64,000 bases of DNA, taken from positions 97,814,612 to 97,878,611 of the forward strand of contig CM043945.1 of NCBI GenBank assembly GCA_014529385.2, in the 5' to 3' direction. How positions within the stretch are numbered: position 1 is the stretch's first letter; every line of letters begins with the position of its first letter. The notes under the pieces are model-generated. The model was not told where the DNA came from. It did not search any database and worked only from the letters and a program-made list of their open reading frames with translations. This DNA comes from Adiantum capillus-veneris (lineage: Eukaryota; Streptophyta; Polypodiopsida; Polypodiales; Pteridaceae). Shown here one piece after another: positions 11,925 to 25,027 of the stretch. The translations under genes were made by a program, and so were the position numbers.

Positions 11925-12939
11925 AGGCAAAACGAGCGTGCCACTTTGATACACTTGACATTTGTACATGTCTAAAGAAAAATAGGCATATATTTATGTG
12001 AAAAAGCATGCCATAGTGCCACGTCTAGGGCCTCGTCCACCACCCGGCAAGGTATGTACACGACTGCAACCGTGGCATCTATTTTTGCATATATAACACT
12101 ATGTACAATATAGCATTCGATCCCACATAACGAAAGTATTGAGAGTGAGGTAGATATTTTATTTTTCACATTATACACGTGCCACAGCACGACAGCGTTG
12201 TAGATAATTTTCTTTTTCAAGTGGCCAAAATGTGGATTTGAGGCCCTAGGCTTGTGTGTTTAGACTTTGTCTACCCGACCTATAAGTATGGTGACATTTG
12301 GATCTCAATAGCTTGGTGAATTATCAAGGTTTTCTTGCTAACATGATGAACGGCTTTTGCTATCTAACATACAGTTGAGTGTTGCATTGAGTAGATAGGG
12401 ATTTGAGTGTGTTTTCCAAGAGATTAAGAACCTTTGTAGCCTTCATGCACTAGTCGTGTCGACTTTGTCACATGATGTGACATTTATGTACATGGTTACT
12501 AGAACTCTCCATTGATATCTAAATACAATATGTGCATGAGGAGCATATACACATTTTCACATACATTGACCACTTCCAAGAGACCCTCACCTCGCACAAT
12601 GGCTAAAAACATACCATTCTTAAGCAAATACTCATATGTGAGAATCATAGCTATCCATGTAGTCACTAGAAGGCTAGTGTGTCACACAACCAGCTGGGTC
12701 AAAAAGTCAGTCCACATCGATCGGGCTCCATATAAAGCCATACTGGGATGCATGTCCCCAAACCTATTTATTCAACCAATTTATAAAGAAGTACCTAACC
12801 AGTTCCCGCAAAAGCAACACAAACATTTATTGATGGCAAATTATTTGAGCATAATTGTTTTGAAGGTCTCTTAGAGTGCCAAGCTTGAGTGTTGTACAAC
12901 TCATCTACAATATCTCCAGCATCGCCCACCAAAAATAAG
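11925..12939. other. No gene recognised
   Basis: AT-rich sequence. Open frames at 11972-12220 (minus) and 12512-12874 (plus) have no recognisable motif. The right end leads into the copia remnant. Confidence 0.4.
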
Positions 12940-13539
12940 TGATAGGGTCATATTGTAACATTTATCCCTAGAAACATGAATTCATGAGGAAATCTAAGCG
13001 AGTATCTTATTCCTTAGACCATTTTCAACCAGAGAGACTATTTGTTGGTCACTGACTACAAAGAGCCTTCCTGGTAACAAGAGGCTATTCAGATGGAAGA
13101 TGGCATGAAGTCGTAGTAGACAATGAAATCAGAGTATAACTCGATTGTTGAAAATGCAATTTGGGAGCTAACAGAGTTTCTAGAGGGAAAATAAGAAAAA
13201 GACATCTACATGAAACGGCCAGAAGGTTTTGACGTTAAACTTGCAAAGCCTACGAGGGGAGAACTCGTGTGTAGATTGTGTAAAGCCTTGTATGGCCTAA
13301 AGCAAGGTTCAAGGCAGTGGTACCAAAAATTTGATAAGTACATGCAATCCCAAGGTTATGTACAGAGACAAGAGGATCACTGCTTGTATACTCGGAAGTT
13401 GAACGATGGTTCACTTATCATCTTGATACTTTATGTCGATGATATGCTCATTACCGTGAAGTTTAAAGACAAGATTTCCATCTTGAATAAGTCACTTAGC
13501 ACGCACTTTTTCATTGAAGGATTTGAGAGATCCACCTAA
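12940..13539 (+). pseudogene. Ty1/copia reverse transcriptase remnant
   Basis: The frame at 13210-13539 reads a copia reverse transcriptase: MKRPEGFDV, CKALYGLKQGSRQWYQKFDKYM, and the catalytic LILYVDDMLIT. Upstream, with stops, is the start of the domain (DYKEPSW, SEYNSIVENAIWEL). The segment that normally joins the two (KWVFK through the HGDLEEDIY region) is missing, so there is an internal deletion near 13190. RNase H and LTRs are absent. A fossil fragment only. Confidence 0.85.
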
Positions 13540-14113
13540 AGCTATGTGGATAAAAGGGATATGGTCCACAAGCCTCTCATGCAAGAGAGAGGGTGACAGG
13601 AGTAGTTCAAAGAATAGAAAACTGCATCAAAAGGACCTCGTGCGAGAATTTTTAAAATAACTCAAAAAAAATCATTTATGAAAAAATGAGACATTTGAAT
13701 TACTATAAATGGCAAGATGAACAAATTGAGTTTCTCAATTTGAGGGTCACAAAAGGAATATTTTTTGTTTCTATAAGGGACTGCATTGGAGAGATTGTGG
13801 GGCATTAGGAAAGTAAATGGGATATAGGAGGGCCTCTCTAATTGGTAGTTTAAGAAAATGCTTAAGGATTGAGCTAGGTTTGACTAAGCTTAAATGAGTG
13901 GGAGAAAAGGCCTATGTTGAGCTTTTACAAAAAGCTATTTCTATAATTTTTTTATTAAAATAGGCAATTTTTATCAGAAAGAGAGGTGGATGACTTAATT
14001 TTATAATATATATTTTAGAATTTTAAATTTTCTCTCCCCCTCCTCGCAACCGTTGTAATGTCTGTTTTTGGTCCCATAGGTCATATTTGACCTGCATGGA
14101 TGATAATTCAATG

Positions 14114-14115
<2 letters not shown>
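13540..14115. other. No gene recognised
   Basis: AT-rich sequence with no coding resemblance, running up to the first CT tract. Confidence 0.4.

Positions 14116-14184
<69 letters not shown>
14116..14184 (+). repeat. (TC)n microsatellite
   Basis: Uninterrupted TC dinucleotide tract of 69 bases. Open frames over it encode only Ser-Leu or Arg-Glu runs and are not genes. Confidence 0.98.
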
Positions 14185-14188
<4 letters not shown>

Positions 14189-14303
14189 TTGAAACCACTC
14201 TCTCTCACTTTGAGGTTATTATACGAAGCACTTTCTAGTCCCCCACTGCCAAAAAACCATACTTTTTACATTCTCTCTCTAAAATGTGAGCTAGCATAGC
14301 TAA

Positions 14304-14306
<3 letters not shown>

Positions 14307-14383
<77 letters not shown>
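14307..14383 (+). repeat. (TC)n microsatellite
   Basis: Second uninterrupted TC tract, 77 bases, same strand orientation as the first. Confidence 0.98.
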
Positions 14384-14957
<574 letters not shown>

Positions 14958-15308
14958 GATGGAGCGTTCTCGCCAGCTAGGTGTGTGTGAGTGTTAGTGA
15001 AATCTTTGGTCTTGTTGATGCCTAGGCTCTTCATGATGTATGTTCATTCGTTCTTGATCCAGCTCCGTGCCCACCAGTACACAGTCGAGCAAACTTTCCC
15101 AAGCAGTTCACAAGCTGCTTACACGATTACTGGGCAGTAAAGAAAAGGGAACAAAGAGAGAGGCAAAGGCAGCAGACTTTCTGGGCTGACAAGTGGAAGG
15201 ATTTCCAACTCGATGAGAAGCAAAAAAGGAATATTCTTCGTGCCATGTCAAGGCGCTGGGAGGAAGAGTAGATGCAAGGATTGACAACCAAACTCCAAGG
15301 AGAGATTT

Positions 15309-18300
15309 TTGAACAGTTACTCCAGCCAACCAGTATTTTGCAACCTGCAGAACTCGGAACATTCTATACAGAGAGCGGTTCTTTCCAACATTCACAACAC
15401 CTTGTCAGAAGTGAAGGTCCCGCACTTATCCACGGAAATGCTTTTCAAGAGGGCAACAGTGATGGCATGCATTAATTCGAGGGATGAAGTAGATGCACGT
15501 CCCTTTACGGATAGAGCACTTGTAAAGTCATTGGGCATACATAGAAGAAACATCGGTTTTGCGAATGAACGACTCCATTTGGAGGAAGAGAACAGTCCTT
15601 TTCCAGTCTTAGCATGTCAACAACAAGCTCATTGTTCTACAAACGTCACGGAGGGCATTAAGGAGGTTGTGTTTGGTCTCTGAATAGCAGAGACCCGAGT
15701 CTCTTCGAACAACAAGGACATATGCCAAAGGCGTATCGACAGAAAGGCTGTTCTTATGCATCCATTGCATTTGTTGGATCACTCTCAGGTATTATCAACC
15801 ACTTCCAAGTAGTATATTGACCAATGTTCACCATTGTCAAGCTATCACAACCACCATCAAATTGTAAAAAACCACTGTCAAGCAGTATAGTGACCACTGT
15901 TCACCACTTTCAAGCTGTCAGAACCACTGTCAAACTGTAAAAAATCTCTGAGAACTGAGGAAACAATCAAAAAGTGGTTGAATCCTCCTTCAAGTACTTT
16001 GCAAATCAGTTAAAGTACTGATAGTGATTTAAAGTACCTAAAATACTGCTTTCAACCACCTAAGTGTAGAAGCTTGTACTTTGCAAAGTGTTGAAATAGT
16101 TTGTCACCACTTTAGAGTATTTAAAAAACCACTTGCAATCTGCCAAGTGCTTAGGTGAGCACCTATGTACGCGCTTGGAAGTTTTCAAACCACCTGAAGG
16201 TGATAGAAAGTGAAAAACAAACCACTTAATGACCACTTTCAATCTTTTTGGGTGGTTTTAAGTGCTTCAGGTGGTTTGAAATTTGCTAAGTGCTTGGGTG
16301 AGAACCTTGAAGATTTCAAACCACTTGAAGATGATTGAAAGTGGTTTGATGACCCTTTTCAACCACATTTAGGTGGTTTTAAGTGTTTTAGGTGGTTTGA
16401 AATTTGTCAGGTGCTCAAGTGAAAACCTATGTAAGCACTTGGAAGATTTCAAACCACCTGAAGGTGATTGAAAGTAGTCATCAAACCACTTGAAAGCGGT
16501 TTGATAAACTATTTCAATCACCATGAGGTGGTTTTAAGTGCTTCAAGTGGTTTCAAGTAGTTCAAAGCCACTTTCAAACCATATCCTTTCCCTTCATTCG
16601 ATGATACGCACATAGACCCGATAGGGGTGTTTTTAGAGGGCCCAGCACAAAACCACTTCTAAGTGGGTAATGTCGCTCTTGAGTGCTTTTAAAAACCCAA
16701 TATTTGGGTGTTATCCAACTGAAGGTGATTGAAAGTGGTAACAAACCACTTGAAAGTGGTTAAATAACCACTTTCAATAACCTATAGGTGGTTTAAAGAG
16801 CTTGAGTGAGAACCTATGTAAGCACTTGGAAAATTTCAAACCACTTGAAGGTGATTGAAAGTGGTAAACAAACCACTTGAAAGTGATTTGATGAAATTTT
16901 CAATCACCTTCAGGTGGTTTAGAGTGTTGCACGTTGTTTCAAGAAGTTTAAAGCCCCTTTCAAACATGCAAAACAACTTCTTAGTGGTAAATGTTCCTCT
17001 TATGTGCTTTCACAAACACGAGAGTGGGTGTTATAACTTGTAGGTGATGGTACCAAACATCTTGGTTATTTGTTGTCACATTATCTCTTTATTGCTTGCT
17101 TTTTTTGTGCAGGTGGAATTTTACAGGCTATTTCAAGAAATGCATCTGACGGTGCGCATTTCGCTGAGATGCTATGAGAATTTGAAGCCCTTTTTTGTTT
17201 GAAAATTGCGGGACCACAATACCTGCTGCTGCAAATATCATGTGCAAGCTATCTACTTGAAAGATGCTTTCAACCAAATGCGTCAAGGTAGGTTTGGAGT
17301 ACATGGAGAATCTTGTCACTGTGCTTGTGATGTTTGTGATCATGCAGTCAGTGGTAGTATATGTGTGGCTGCAAAGTCAACATTTGAGAGACTCACAACA
17401 CTATGGGAGTCCTTTTTGTGTCCTAAACCAAAAAATTCCATGTTTCATTTACACATCTTCTTGATGGGAAAATGCGATCAATGTGGTGCCAAACAACTCA
17501 CATGTTGTCCTCTTGAAGTACACAACGACAACTTTCAGGTGGCTGCAAAGGTTTTTGTTGGTGTGGAGACACAATCTATACATGAAGATGGCTAGCACCA
17601 CAAAACGAAAGATCTTGTTATTCAGCAGATTGGGTGCTCCACTTTCATTTCATTCATGAAAGACGAGTTGACCAAGTTTATCAAACATAACTACATCTAC
17701 AGATGGCAGGCCAACCAATTCAAAGAGTGTCTATATAGTTTTCCAAGTGATGTCGTTGTCTCTGTCATGGACTTTGCAAAAAATTACAGTTTTAAAATTT
17801 AGAATGAGATCCAATCCGTGCACTGGTATTCTAGTGAGGTTTAGCATTTTGGTCCACATCTGCTATGTGCGCTCGACAATGGGCGACATCATAAAATTTG
17901 TCCATTTTAATATATCTGTGACAATGTGCATGACACATTGTTCGTTCAACACTACTTTCTTTTGCATGACCGGTGGTTGAAGGACCAACATTTTTTTTTA
18001 AAGCGACACTAGGTATGGTATGATGGTGCAGCATTACAATTCAAATCACGACGGCCTTTCTTCTTTGTTGCAAGGTTTTATCAGCTTACTGGGCTTGAGA
18101 TGATGCACAACTATTTTGGGTCAGGTCATGGAAAAGGTGAACATGATGGTGCCGGCGTAGTCATAAAAAGGGCATTAACCTATGAGCAATTGAAGGTGGA
18201 TGGACACCCCCTGTATAATGTAGCAGCAATGGTCAAATACCTCACCCTAATGAACAATAGGAAAGACTGTTGGTCATCTGCAAACAAGGTTGATAGGTTC

Positions 18301-18744
18301 TTCTGGGAAATCAAGGTGGGTGATGTGTTGAGAGATATAGAATGGGATTGCAAGAAAATTAGTGGATCACGTTTGATGCATTGTGTGAATGGTTTCTCTT
18401 CAACAGAGATGACTGCACTGAGGTGTAGAAGTCTGTCATGCTTATGTCTTGCTTGTGTGCATGGTCAATGGAGAAGATGTGCAAACAAAGCTCATGTAGA
18501 AGCATGGCAGTACTTGAGGATCATACCAACAGAGGCTAAGATAGATGAAGATGTTTCAAGTGACAAGGAGATTGATGCACCTATGTATGCTGGCCATCAT
18601 GATGATTTGAGTGATGCCTTACGGGTTGGAGATAACTTTGTAGTCAACGCTGAGGAGGAAGACTCTAATTTTATATACTGAGGTGTTGCACGGAAAAGAG
18701 GCTATCCACCACGACTCAAAAGGATGCATGCCACAATCAAATAA
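15309..18744 (+). pseudogene. Decayed intron-bearing transposase-like gene
   Basis: Exon 1 runs from roughly 15309 to 15788, where CTCAG|GTATTA is a good donor. Its end reads GIKEVVFGL, an in-frame TGA, then IAETRVSSNNKDICQRR. Exon 2 starts at 17111, after a pyrimidine-rich run ending TTTTTTTGTGCAG. It carries CCCKYHV and several Cys/His pairs, then MDFAKNYS, WYDGAALQFKSRRPFFF and FGSGHGKGEHDGAGVVIKR. The spaced acids in these three blocks look like a DDE-type catalytic triad, so I infer a transposase. The family name is uncertain. Stops interrupt it (near 15680, 17200, 17593, 17800, 18010), so it is dead. The last open block is 18100-18681, and similarity may continue past its TGA to 18741. 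The repeat-filled intron is unusual. Confidence 0.6.
15789..17110 (+). repeat. Array of AACCACTT/AAGTGGTT motifs in an intron (array i)
   Basis: A 1.3-kb predicted intron packed with variants of CCACTT, AAGTGGTT, GGTGATTGAAAGTGG and AAGTGCTT, repeated at irregular short spacing. A perfect inverted pair, AACCACTTGAAAGTGGTT, lies at 16744-16761. Longer units of about 100-200 bases recur, for example the phrase built on CACTTGGAAGATTTCAAACC. There is no simple period. It could hold binding sites for the encoded protein, or be hairpin-prone satellite-like DNA. Confidence 0.8.
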
Positions 18745-19099
18745 AGAAGAACTCCTTTTATGTTGAGGGGCACTTTTACGATAAAGTCGAGGGACACTCC
18801 GATCGATATGTATTATTAGATGATAGGCCTCATGCTTCCATGTACTCGCACTAATTCGATGCCTTAAGTTCCCCTTGTATCCTGAGAGAAATGAACGTAA
18901 TGTCTACACTTTGAGTGATACCATGTATGAGCACATCTACAATAGCATTCCCTCTGATAGAAACCCAATTTAAAACACATTGACCTCATAAAGTATAATT
19001 GGGTACCGCTTTCTTGTATCTGCTCCTCAAAAACTTATGTCCTTATCCAAAAGCTGAAGCGTTTTTGACACTTTTTTATTCTTTCGAGTACATGTATCT
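18745..19099. other. No gene recognised
   Basis: Possible 3' untranslated sequence of the transposase-like gene. No motif seen. Confidence 0.35.
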
Positions 19100-19980
19100 T
19101 ACAACTTGGCATCCACTTGCAAGTGCTTTAAACTACCTTCAACCAAATTTTGCAAAAATTTAAAGCCATTTAAGCCACCCAAAAGTTTTCAAGACACCCT
19201 TATATATGTAGTTTTGATATCACTGACCAACTACAAGTGCTCACTAAACCACTATCAAGTGGTTCAAAACCTCCAAACCACTTTCAAATCACTTGCAAGT
19301 GGAGGAGAAGACCTAGCAAGTGACCAAGAAGGCCTTTGCAAGTGCTTTAGGACCACTTGGTTGAATACGTAGTATCAATCTCATAGACCACCTACAAGTG
19401 CTATCTAGACCACTAGCAAGTGGTTCTGAACCACTATCAAGTGCTATCTTAACCACTAGCAAGTGCTATCCAAACCATAGTCAAGTGCTATCTTTACCAC
19501 TGCCAAGTGGTTCCTAACCATTGACAAGTGGTTCAGAACCACCTGCAAGTGCTATCTAAACCACTAGCAAGTTCTATCTTAACCACTAGCAAGTGCTATC
19601 TTTACCACTACCAAGTGGTTCCTAACCACTAGCAAGTGGCTCAAAACCACCTACAAGTGCTACTAGCAGGTGGTTCTAGACCACTAGCAAGTGCTATCTT
19701 AACCACTAGCAAAAGGATATCTTAACCACTAGAAGTGTTTCCGAACCACTCGCAAGAGGTTCTTAACCACAGGCAAGTGGTTCAAAACCACTGGAAAGAG
19801 CTATCTTAACCACTAGCAAAAGGTTTAGAACTATTTCAAGTGGTCTAGAAGTCCTTTTCACGTGGTTCAGAACCACTTTCAAGTGGTTCTTTACCACTTG
19901 CTTGTGGCTACCAGTTTACATAATGCAAATAGTTGTCACCACTTGCATGTGGTCCACAAACAATCTAAATCAAATTATAA
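19100..19980 (+). repeat. Array of AACCACT...AAGTG motifs between genes (array ii)
   Basis: Dense tandem-like array of units of about 21-22 bases built on AACCACTAGCAAGTGCTATC and variants such as CAAGTGGTTC. More than twenty copies of ACCACT are visible. A perfect AACCACTTTCAAGTGGTT inverted pair lies at 19871-19888. It lies between two convergent genes. Confidence 0.85.
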
Positions 19981-20302
19981 TAAGACATCTTGCAAGGCAC
20001 ACAACAAAATGTTCGATTGAATAGCAAATCATGTTTCTACATTAGAAATCAATATTGAATTCCACAATATAATGTTGGTTTTTTTCCCATTTTACAAAAA
20101 GAAGTCCTCATCATGAGTTACACTATCAAACTCACCATGGGTATTTACATAAATGATCACAGGTGCACAACTCTTAAGATTTCTGTTGAGACCAGAGATC
20201 AGAAGGTGGCCTTTTATAACGTGTTTGTGGAGGTGGTGGAGGCAACACTTTGCCTTTGCCTCTTGATAACTTTTCTCTCACAGATTCAACTTTTTGAAGA
20301 GT

Positions 20303-23300
20303 CTACCACCCTCTTCTTCTAGCATCCAGTTTACAGGCAGTGATCAACTTCGATCGATTGTCTGTTTTCTTCCACTCATAGAGAAATGGCAAAACTTCAT
20401 GATGCATAAACCTCTCCCATTGGTCTTCCATCTGGTCCTCTAGAGAAGGCAAGATAACATAGGAGTCTTCGTTGTTCAAGTAACACCTGAGATATTTTTC
20501 ATCTAGCAGCAGGGTGTTATCTTTGTTGAATTGTGGAAACTCATTCCAAAAAGTGCCCAAGACTAGAAAGAGCATCTATTCCCCTTGCTCATCAATCCAT
20601 GAGCTTCTACTGCATGTCTCCTTTGCAATCCACCCATTCAAGCACTTGTGGGCCTAAGGCAAGCACAATTCTAACCTCTTTTCTAGGTCTTGGTAAGGGC
20701 TTGTGTTCCAGACGTACACTTCAACAAACTGGCTAGCCCCAAGAACAAACCACTCTGCACATAGTGGTTCAGATTGTTGTCCTGCTTCACCTTCCAAAAG
20801 TGCAGCATGTCCATGTTAGGCTTGTTTGGTCCCTCTCTCTTGTCGGTGAATGACAATAAGAAGATCATTGGTATTAATGATCAAGGCATGCCTATTATCC
20901 TCTAAAAGGTGAGGGACACGAAACTGAGTTACTAGGGGTGTCTCCCGATCAAAGTGCCCCAGGTCTTCTTGAGCACAATGCTGGTGCCCAACATTACCAA
21001 TCACTTGTATTTTTACTACAATGCCCAAAAAACCACACCCAATAAATTGTAGTGAAGATTGACACCATGAGAAAAAAAAAATCTTATATTCAAAATAAGT
21101 AAATAGCACAAAAAGCACATGGAACTTAAAGTTTCCAATGTGCGCGGGTTTTGGGGGGGTTTTGATTAGTATTTTTCTTTGGATGTGGATTATGCACTCC
21201 TTCCTCTTGCTATTGCTTGCATTTATTCCTCAGGGTATCTGCAATTACTAGTAATGTCTCCACATCCTCTGTGTTCTCCACTTTATCCTTTGGGATCACA
21301 ATAAGGTTAGGGGAAAAAAACCTAAATCTGCTCGAACAAAAATGAAACACTATTTATATGCACTTCATTACCTTCCTGGTTGTCGGTTGAGACCTTGCTG
21401 GAGTCATGTCCAATGGTTTCCTTGCCATGGTTCTCAACCACAAAGGGTTCAGCCTTGGGGTCCTCCATCTATCCCCACTTTTTACAACAACCTTGCCATG
21501 TTGAAAACCCTCAGATAGCTCTATGTTGTTCTTGTCAAGTTCAGACAGTTCTATATTGTTCTCGTCAAGCTCAAGCAGACGAGAACTTTTGTCAGCATTG
21601 GTTTCTGTGAAGAAAAGAATCATGTTAAGGGACTTATCTCATGACAAGTGGATTGAAGTTGAGTATAGTGAACCCACCTCCAGCTCTATGTACTCAATTC
21701 CAAGTGCCAAGCACTTGGCAATTTTTGGAATCTTTACTGTGCACAATGGGTGAGCGCACTCTGCCATAGTGCCGCATAGAACTGCAAAGCAAAATGGGCG
21801 ATATTTGTGTTGACAATTCCAATGAGAAGAACCCTGCCATGTGGTTAGGTGAGAGGGGTTTCCCACATGCAACATAGTCACCCCCAATACACACAAACGG
21901 TTTCAAAACAGAGGCTTTAGTCAGTGGTGAGGGTACAATGATGCCTCTACCCTTTTCTTGGATATATTTGATGGATGTATCCATAAATGCTCTTCGAGAC
22001 GTCAAGGCTTCTAATTTAAATTCCAAAGCCATATTCCTTTCTTGCCAACCATAGCATAAACAACAGCGGAGAGTAAAATCATTTCATGCTTGAATGGACT
22101 TAAGTGCACAAGCTTGAATCCTTCTAGTCAACTTCTTCTAAAGAATTCAAAGCAAATAAGAAAATTCTTGAAAAATCTTATCAAAACGCTTTCTAGTCAT
22201 TTCTTATCGCTTTCTAACAACTTGTTTAGCACTTTTTAACCACCTATTGAGCACCATTGAGCACTTTAGAGCACTTTATAACCACATGGTCACCACTTTC
22301 TAAGCACCTAGCTACCACTTTCAAAGCACTTTCAAAGCACCTTCAAAGCACTTTCACAGCACCTGGTTACCACTTTCTTGGTACCAAAAAGCATTCCAAA
22401 TCACTTCCTGACCACTTATTGAACAGTAAGCACTTCAAAGCACTTTTCAATTGAGCACTTTCAAAGCACTTGGTTACTACTTTCTTAGCTAAAAATCATT
22501 TCAAATCACTTTCTGACCACTTATTGATCAACAGTAAGCACTTCAAAGCACTTTCTTACCACCTATACACCACTTTTACTCCTTGTGAGCAGTTAAAGTG
22601 CTTTAGATTGCAGATTGGTTACTTGAAAGCACTTTCAAGTAGTTTCTAAGCACCATTTAGTATTGTGGAGCACTTTCTAACCACCTGGCTACAACTTTCT
22701 TTGCACCAAAAAACAAAACTTACCACTTGGTCAAAACTTCATAACCACCTAGAAAGCAGTATAGAGCTATATCAAAGCACTTCAAAGTACTTTGAAGGAC
22801 CCTTTCACCACTTTGAAACACTTTCTTACCACCTATCAAGAATTTTCAATCATATTGTAGGCACCATTGATCACTTCAAATCACTTTTAGGTGCTTTTAA
22901 GGCATTTATTAGCACTTTCTAGGCACTTGTGAGCACTATGAAGCCTTTTCTAACCACTTGGTCAACAATTCCTACTTCAAGTAAGCAGTTTAGACCTATC
23001 TCAAAGCACTTCATAACATGAAGCATATCTAGTCTTAACTCCAACCACTTGGTCAACACATTCTCCTTATGTATTGAGCAGTTTGAATTTATCACGAAGC
23101 ACTTCTAGGCACTTTTAGCAGCAAGTTGACCTGCAAGGAGTCAAAATCTTCTTCAAGCCACCCGCATCAGTACAAAATCTTGGTGATAGCTCTCACCTCT
23201 ACCTCTTTGCGGTCTACCTCCCATGGATCTAAATCAGGTGAGGTCTTGAGCACCTCCAGCTCCTTGTTTAGTTGGTCCAATTCCCTGTAGAAGTCACTAA

Positions 23301-23905
23301 AAGCAAAAAAATGCCCTTCATTTCTAAGCCACAGGTCCCTCTTTTCCTACAGATGCACTTTCACCTTGCCCAGCATCCTTTTTTGCTCATTCTCTTGGCC
23401 ACTAAGTCCCTCTGCCATGCTAAGCATCAGCTGAATATACATTGGCATCTCTACTGCCTGGAATGGCTGCAGTTTGCTTGTCGACATTGTCAGTATTGAC
23501 GACAAGGCACCGTCACAAATAGATGCTTCTATTTGAATGACAGCTATCAAGCCATAATCGATGCAAAACTTGTTGATCTTCTGCTCCAAACCCCCTTTTT
23601 GCATCTTGCAGTTTTCAAGGACACTGCCACCAAACCTTGCCCATGCAATCCAATGTCCAGTCGGATCGCAATGAAAAAAAACAATGCAAAACATACACAT
23701 GCATACCTTTTGATGAATTTGTTGATATCTTCGAGTTGGATGCAACACATTCCAGAGTGCCAAGTAGAGCCTTTACCTCCACTTTTGATGGACTTCTTCG
23801 TGTTGCGAGCTCATTGGTTGGATGGGTTTGATCTTGAAGTTCAGGTTTAGACATTGTGCCCTTTCCAGTCTTGTGCCTTGGTAAACCGCGTGGATGTGAC
23901 TTCAT
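20303..23905 (-). pseudogene. Decayed multi-exon gene of unknown function, convergent to the transposase-like gene
   Basis: Predicted exons on the minus strand. Exon 1 is 23905-23707, starting MKSHPRGLPRHKTGKG and ending at AAAAG|GTATGC. Exon 2 is about 23623-23197, containing ENCKMQKGGLEQKINKF and, after an in-frame TAG at 23347, RDLWLRNEGHFFAFSDFY; it ends at GAG|GTGAGA. A long intron to about 22043 is filled by motif array iii. Further exon material lies at 22043-21354 with a frame change, including a Cys-rich stretch CFAVLCGTMAECAHPLC, and at 20575-20303 (EDQWERFMHHEVLPFLYEW). No catalytic motif is recognised. The shared intronic array suggests it belongs to the same transposon system as the left gene. 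That is inference. Confidence 0.45.
22200..23110 (-). repeat. Array of CACTTT/AAAGTGCTT motifs in an intron (array iii)
   Basis: About 0.9 kb of closely packed GCACTTTCAAAGCAC, CCACTTTCT and ACCACCT variants on the plus strand. Read on the minus strand, the direction of the gene that contains it, the motifs become GTGCTTTGAAAGTGG, closely resembling array i read in its own gene's direction. Confidence 0.8.
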
Positions 23906-24667
23906 CTTGCAGCCTACAACTTGAATATACAGTAAAGAGGATGACCTTATGAGCACGCAAAGAAAGACTAATGCCTGCAGCTCCAAGTGCTACAATATGA
24001 TGCATGCAAAGCTTGACTTTGGTAAAGTAGACATGCAAAACGGGACATGCAAACTATTTATGAGCACGACTGGCGACCTCTGTTTGCAAAAAGGATGCAT
24101 GTCTTATGAGCACGAGGAGAAAGACTAATGCATGCATTCCTGTATCTCCAAGTGCTACAATATTCATGATGCATGCAAAGCTTCACTTCAAAAGCAGAAG
24201 AAAAATGGCACATGCAGACATGGAAACCTCAGTAGTTTAAAACAACAGTAGGTTAACCTTCTTAGTCTGCCAGAGCAAGCAAAGGTGAGAGAGAATGAGA
24301 TGTCAGCAAACCTTAGCATAGGGTTTACCTTCTCAGTTCGGCAGAATAGAGGCGAGAGTCAATGAGACGAGCGTTTGTGTGTCGAAGCTCAGAAAGATCA
24401 CCTGGCACGCGGGAGTCGACATCGTCCTATGACAAGTCACATCACGCATACCTTGAAATGATGATTGAGACACCCCTCCCTAAAATCAATGGCCCTTCCA
24501 ACTACTAAGTCCATTAACATTTTAAAAGTCCCCTTTTCTTTCTTGAATTTATCACAAATTCCTTTCCAAAGTAGTCTCTTGGTGGTACCCCAAAAAGTGA
24601 AATAGTGGTACCACCAATACATGCTTACACCCTCTGACAAAAAGTGGAGATCTCCTAAGGTTTTAAA

Positions 24668-24670
<3 letters not shown>
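23906..24670. other. Upstream region with a local duplication, no gene
   Basis: A phrase built on GAGCACG...AAAGACTAATGC...CTCCAAGTGCTACAATAT...GATGCATGCAAAGCTT appears twice (about 23950-24020 and 24112-24190), an imperfect direct duplication. It could hold 5' exons or a promoter of the minus-strand gene, but nothing definite is seen. Confidence 0.4.

Positions 24671-24748
<78 letters not shown>
24671..24748 (+). repeat. (TC)n microsatellite
   Basis: Uninterrupted TC tract of 78 bases. The Arg-Glu-rich frame across its complement is not a gene. Confidence 0.98.
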
Positions 24749-24750
<2 letters not shown>

Positions 24751-25027
24751 GCTTCTCTCTCTCCACCTCTAGTTTAGAGCAATAGGAGACTCTATTCTAC
24801 CTGTGTCTAGAAACATTTCTCTCTAGCACAACCATGAGCAACCATTTAAATTCAAAGGAGTCTAATCACAATTCTCTCCCTTTCTTCCCTCCACAACATC
24901 ATCCAAGTCTCATATCTCAGAGTTGTCTTGTGTTCTTGTCTCCAACATCCTCTGGTTGTATCTATTGCATTGTGAATCACCATTACACCTTGTCTCTTTA
25001 ATCAGCTTGATAAAGCTCACTTTAAAT

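Noticed and set aside
12512-12874. Plus-strand frame of 120 codons
   Set aside because: No motif and no match to the nearby copia remnant; length is within chance for this composition.
14023-14299. Open frames with Arg-Glu or Ser-Leu runs
   Set aside because: They are translations of the TC tract and have no other coding character. The same applies to frames at 14717-14990, 24437-24766 and 31463-31714.
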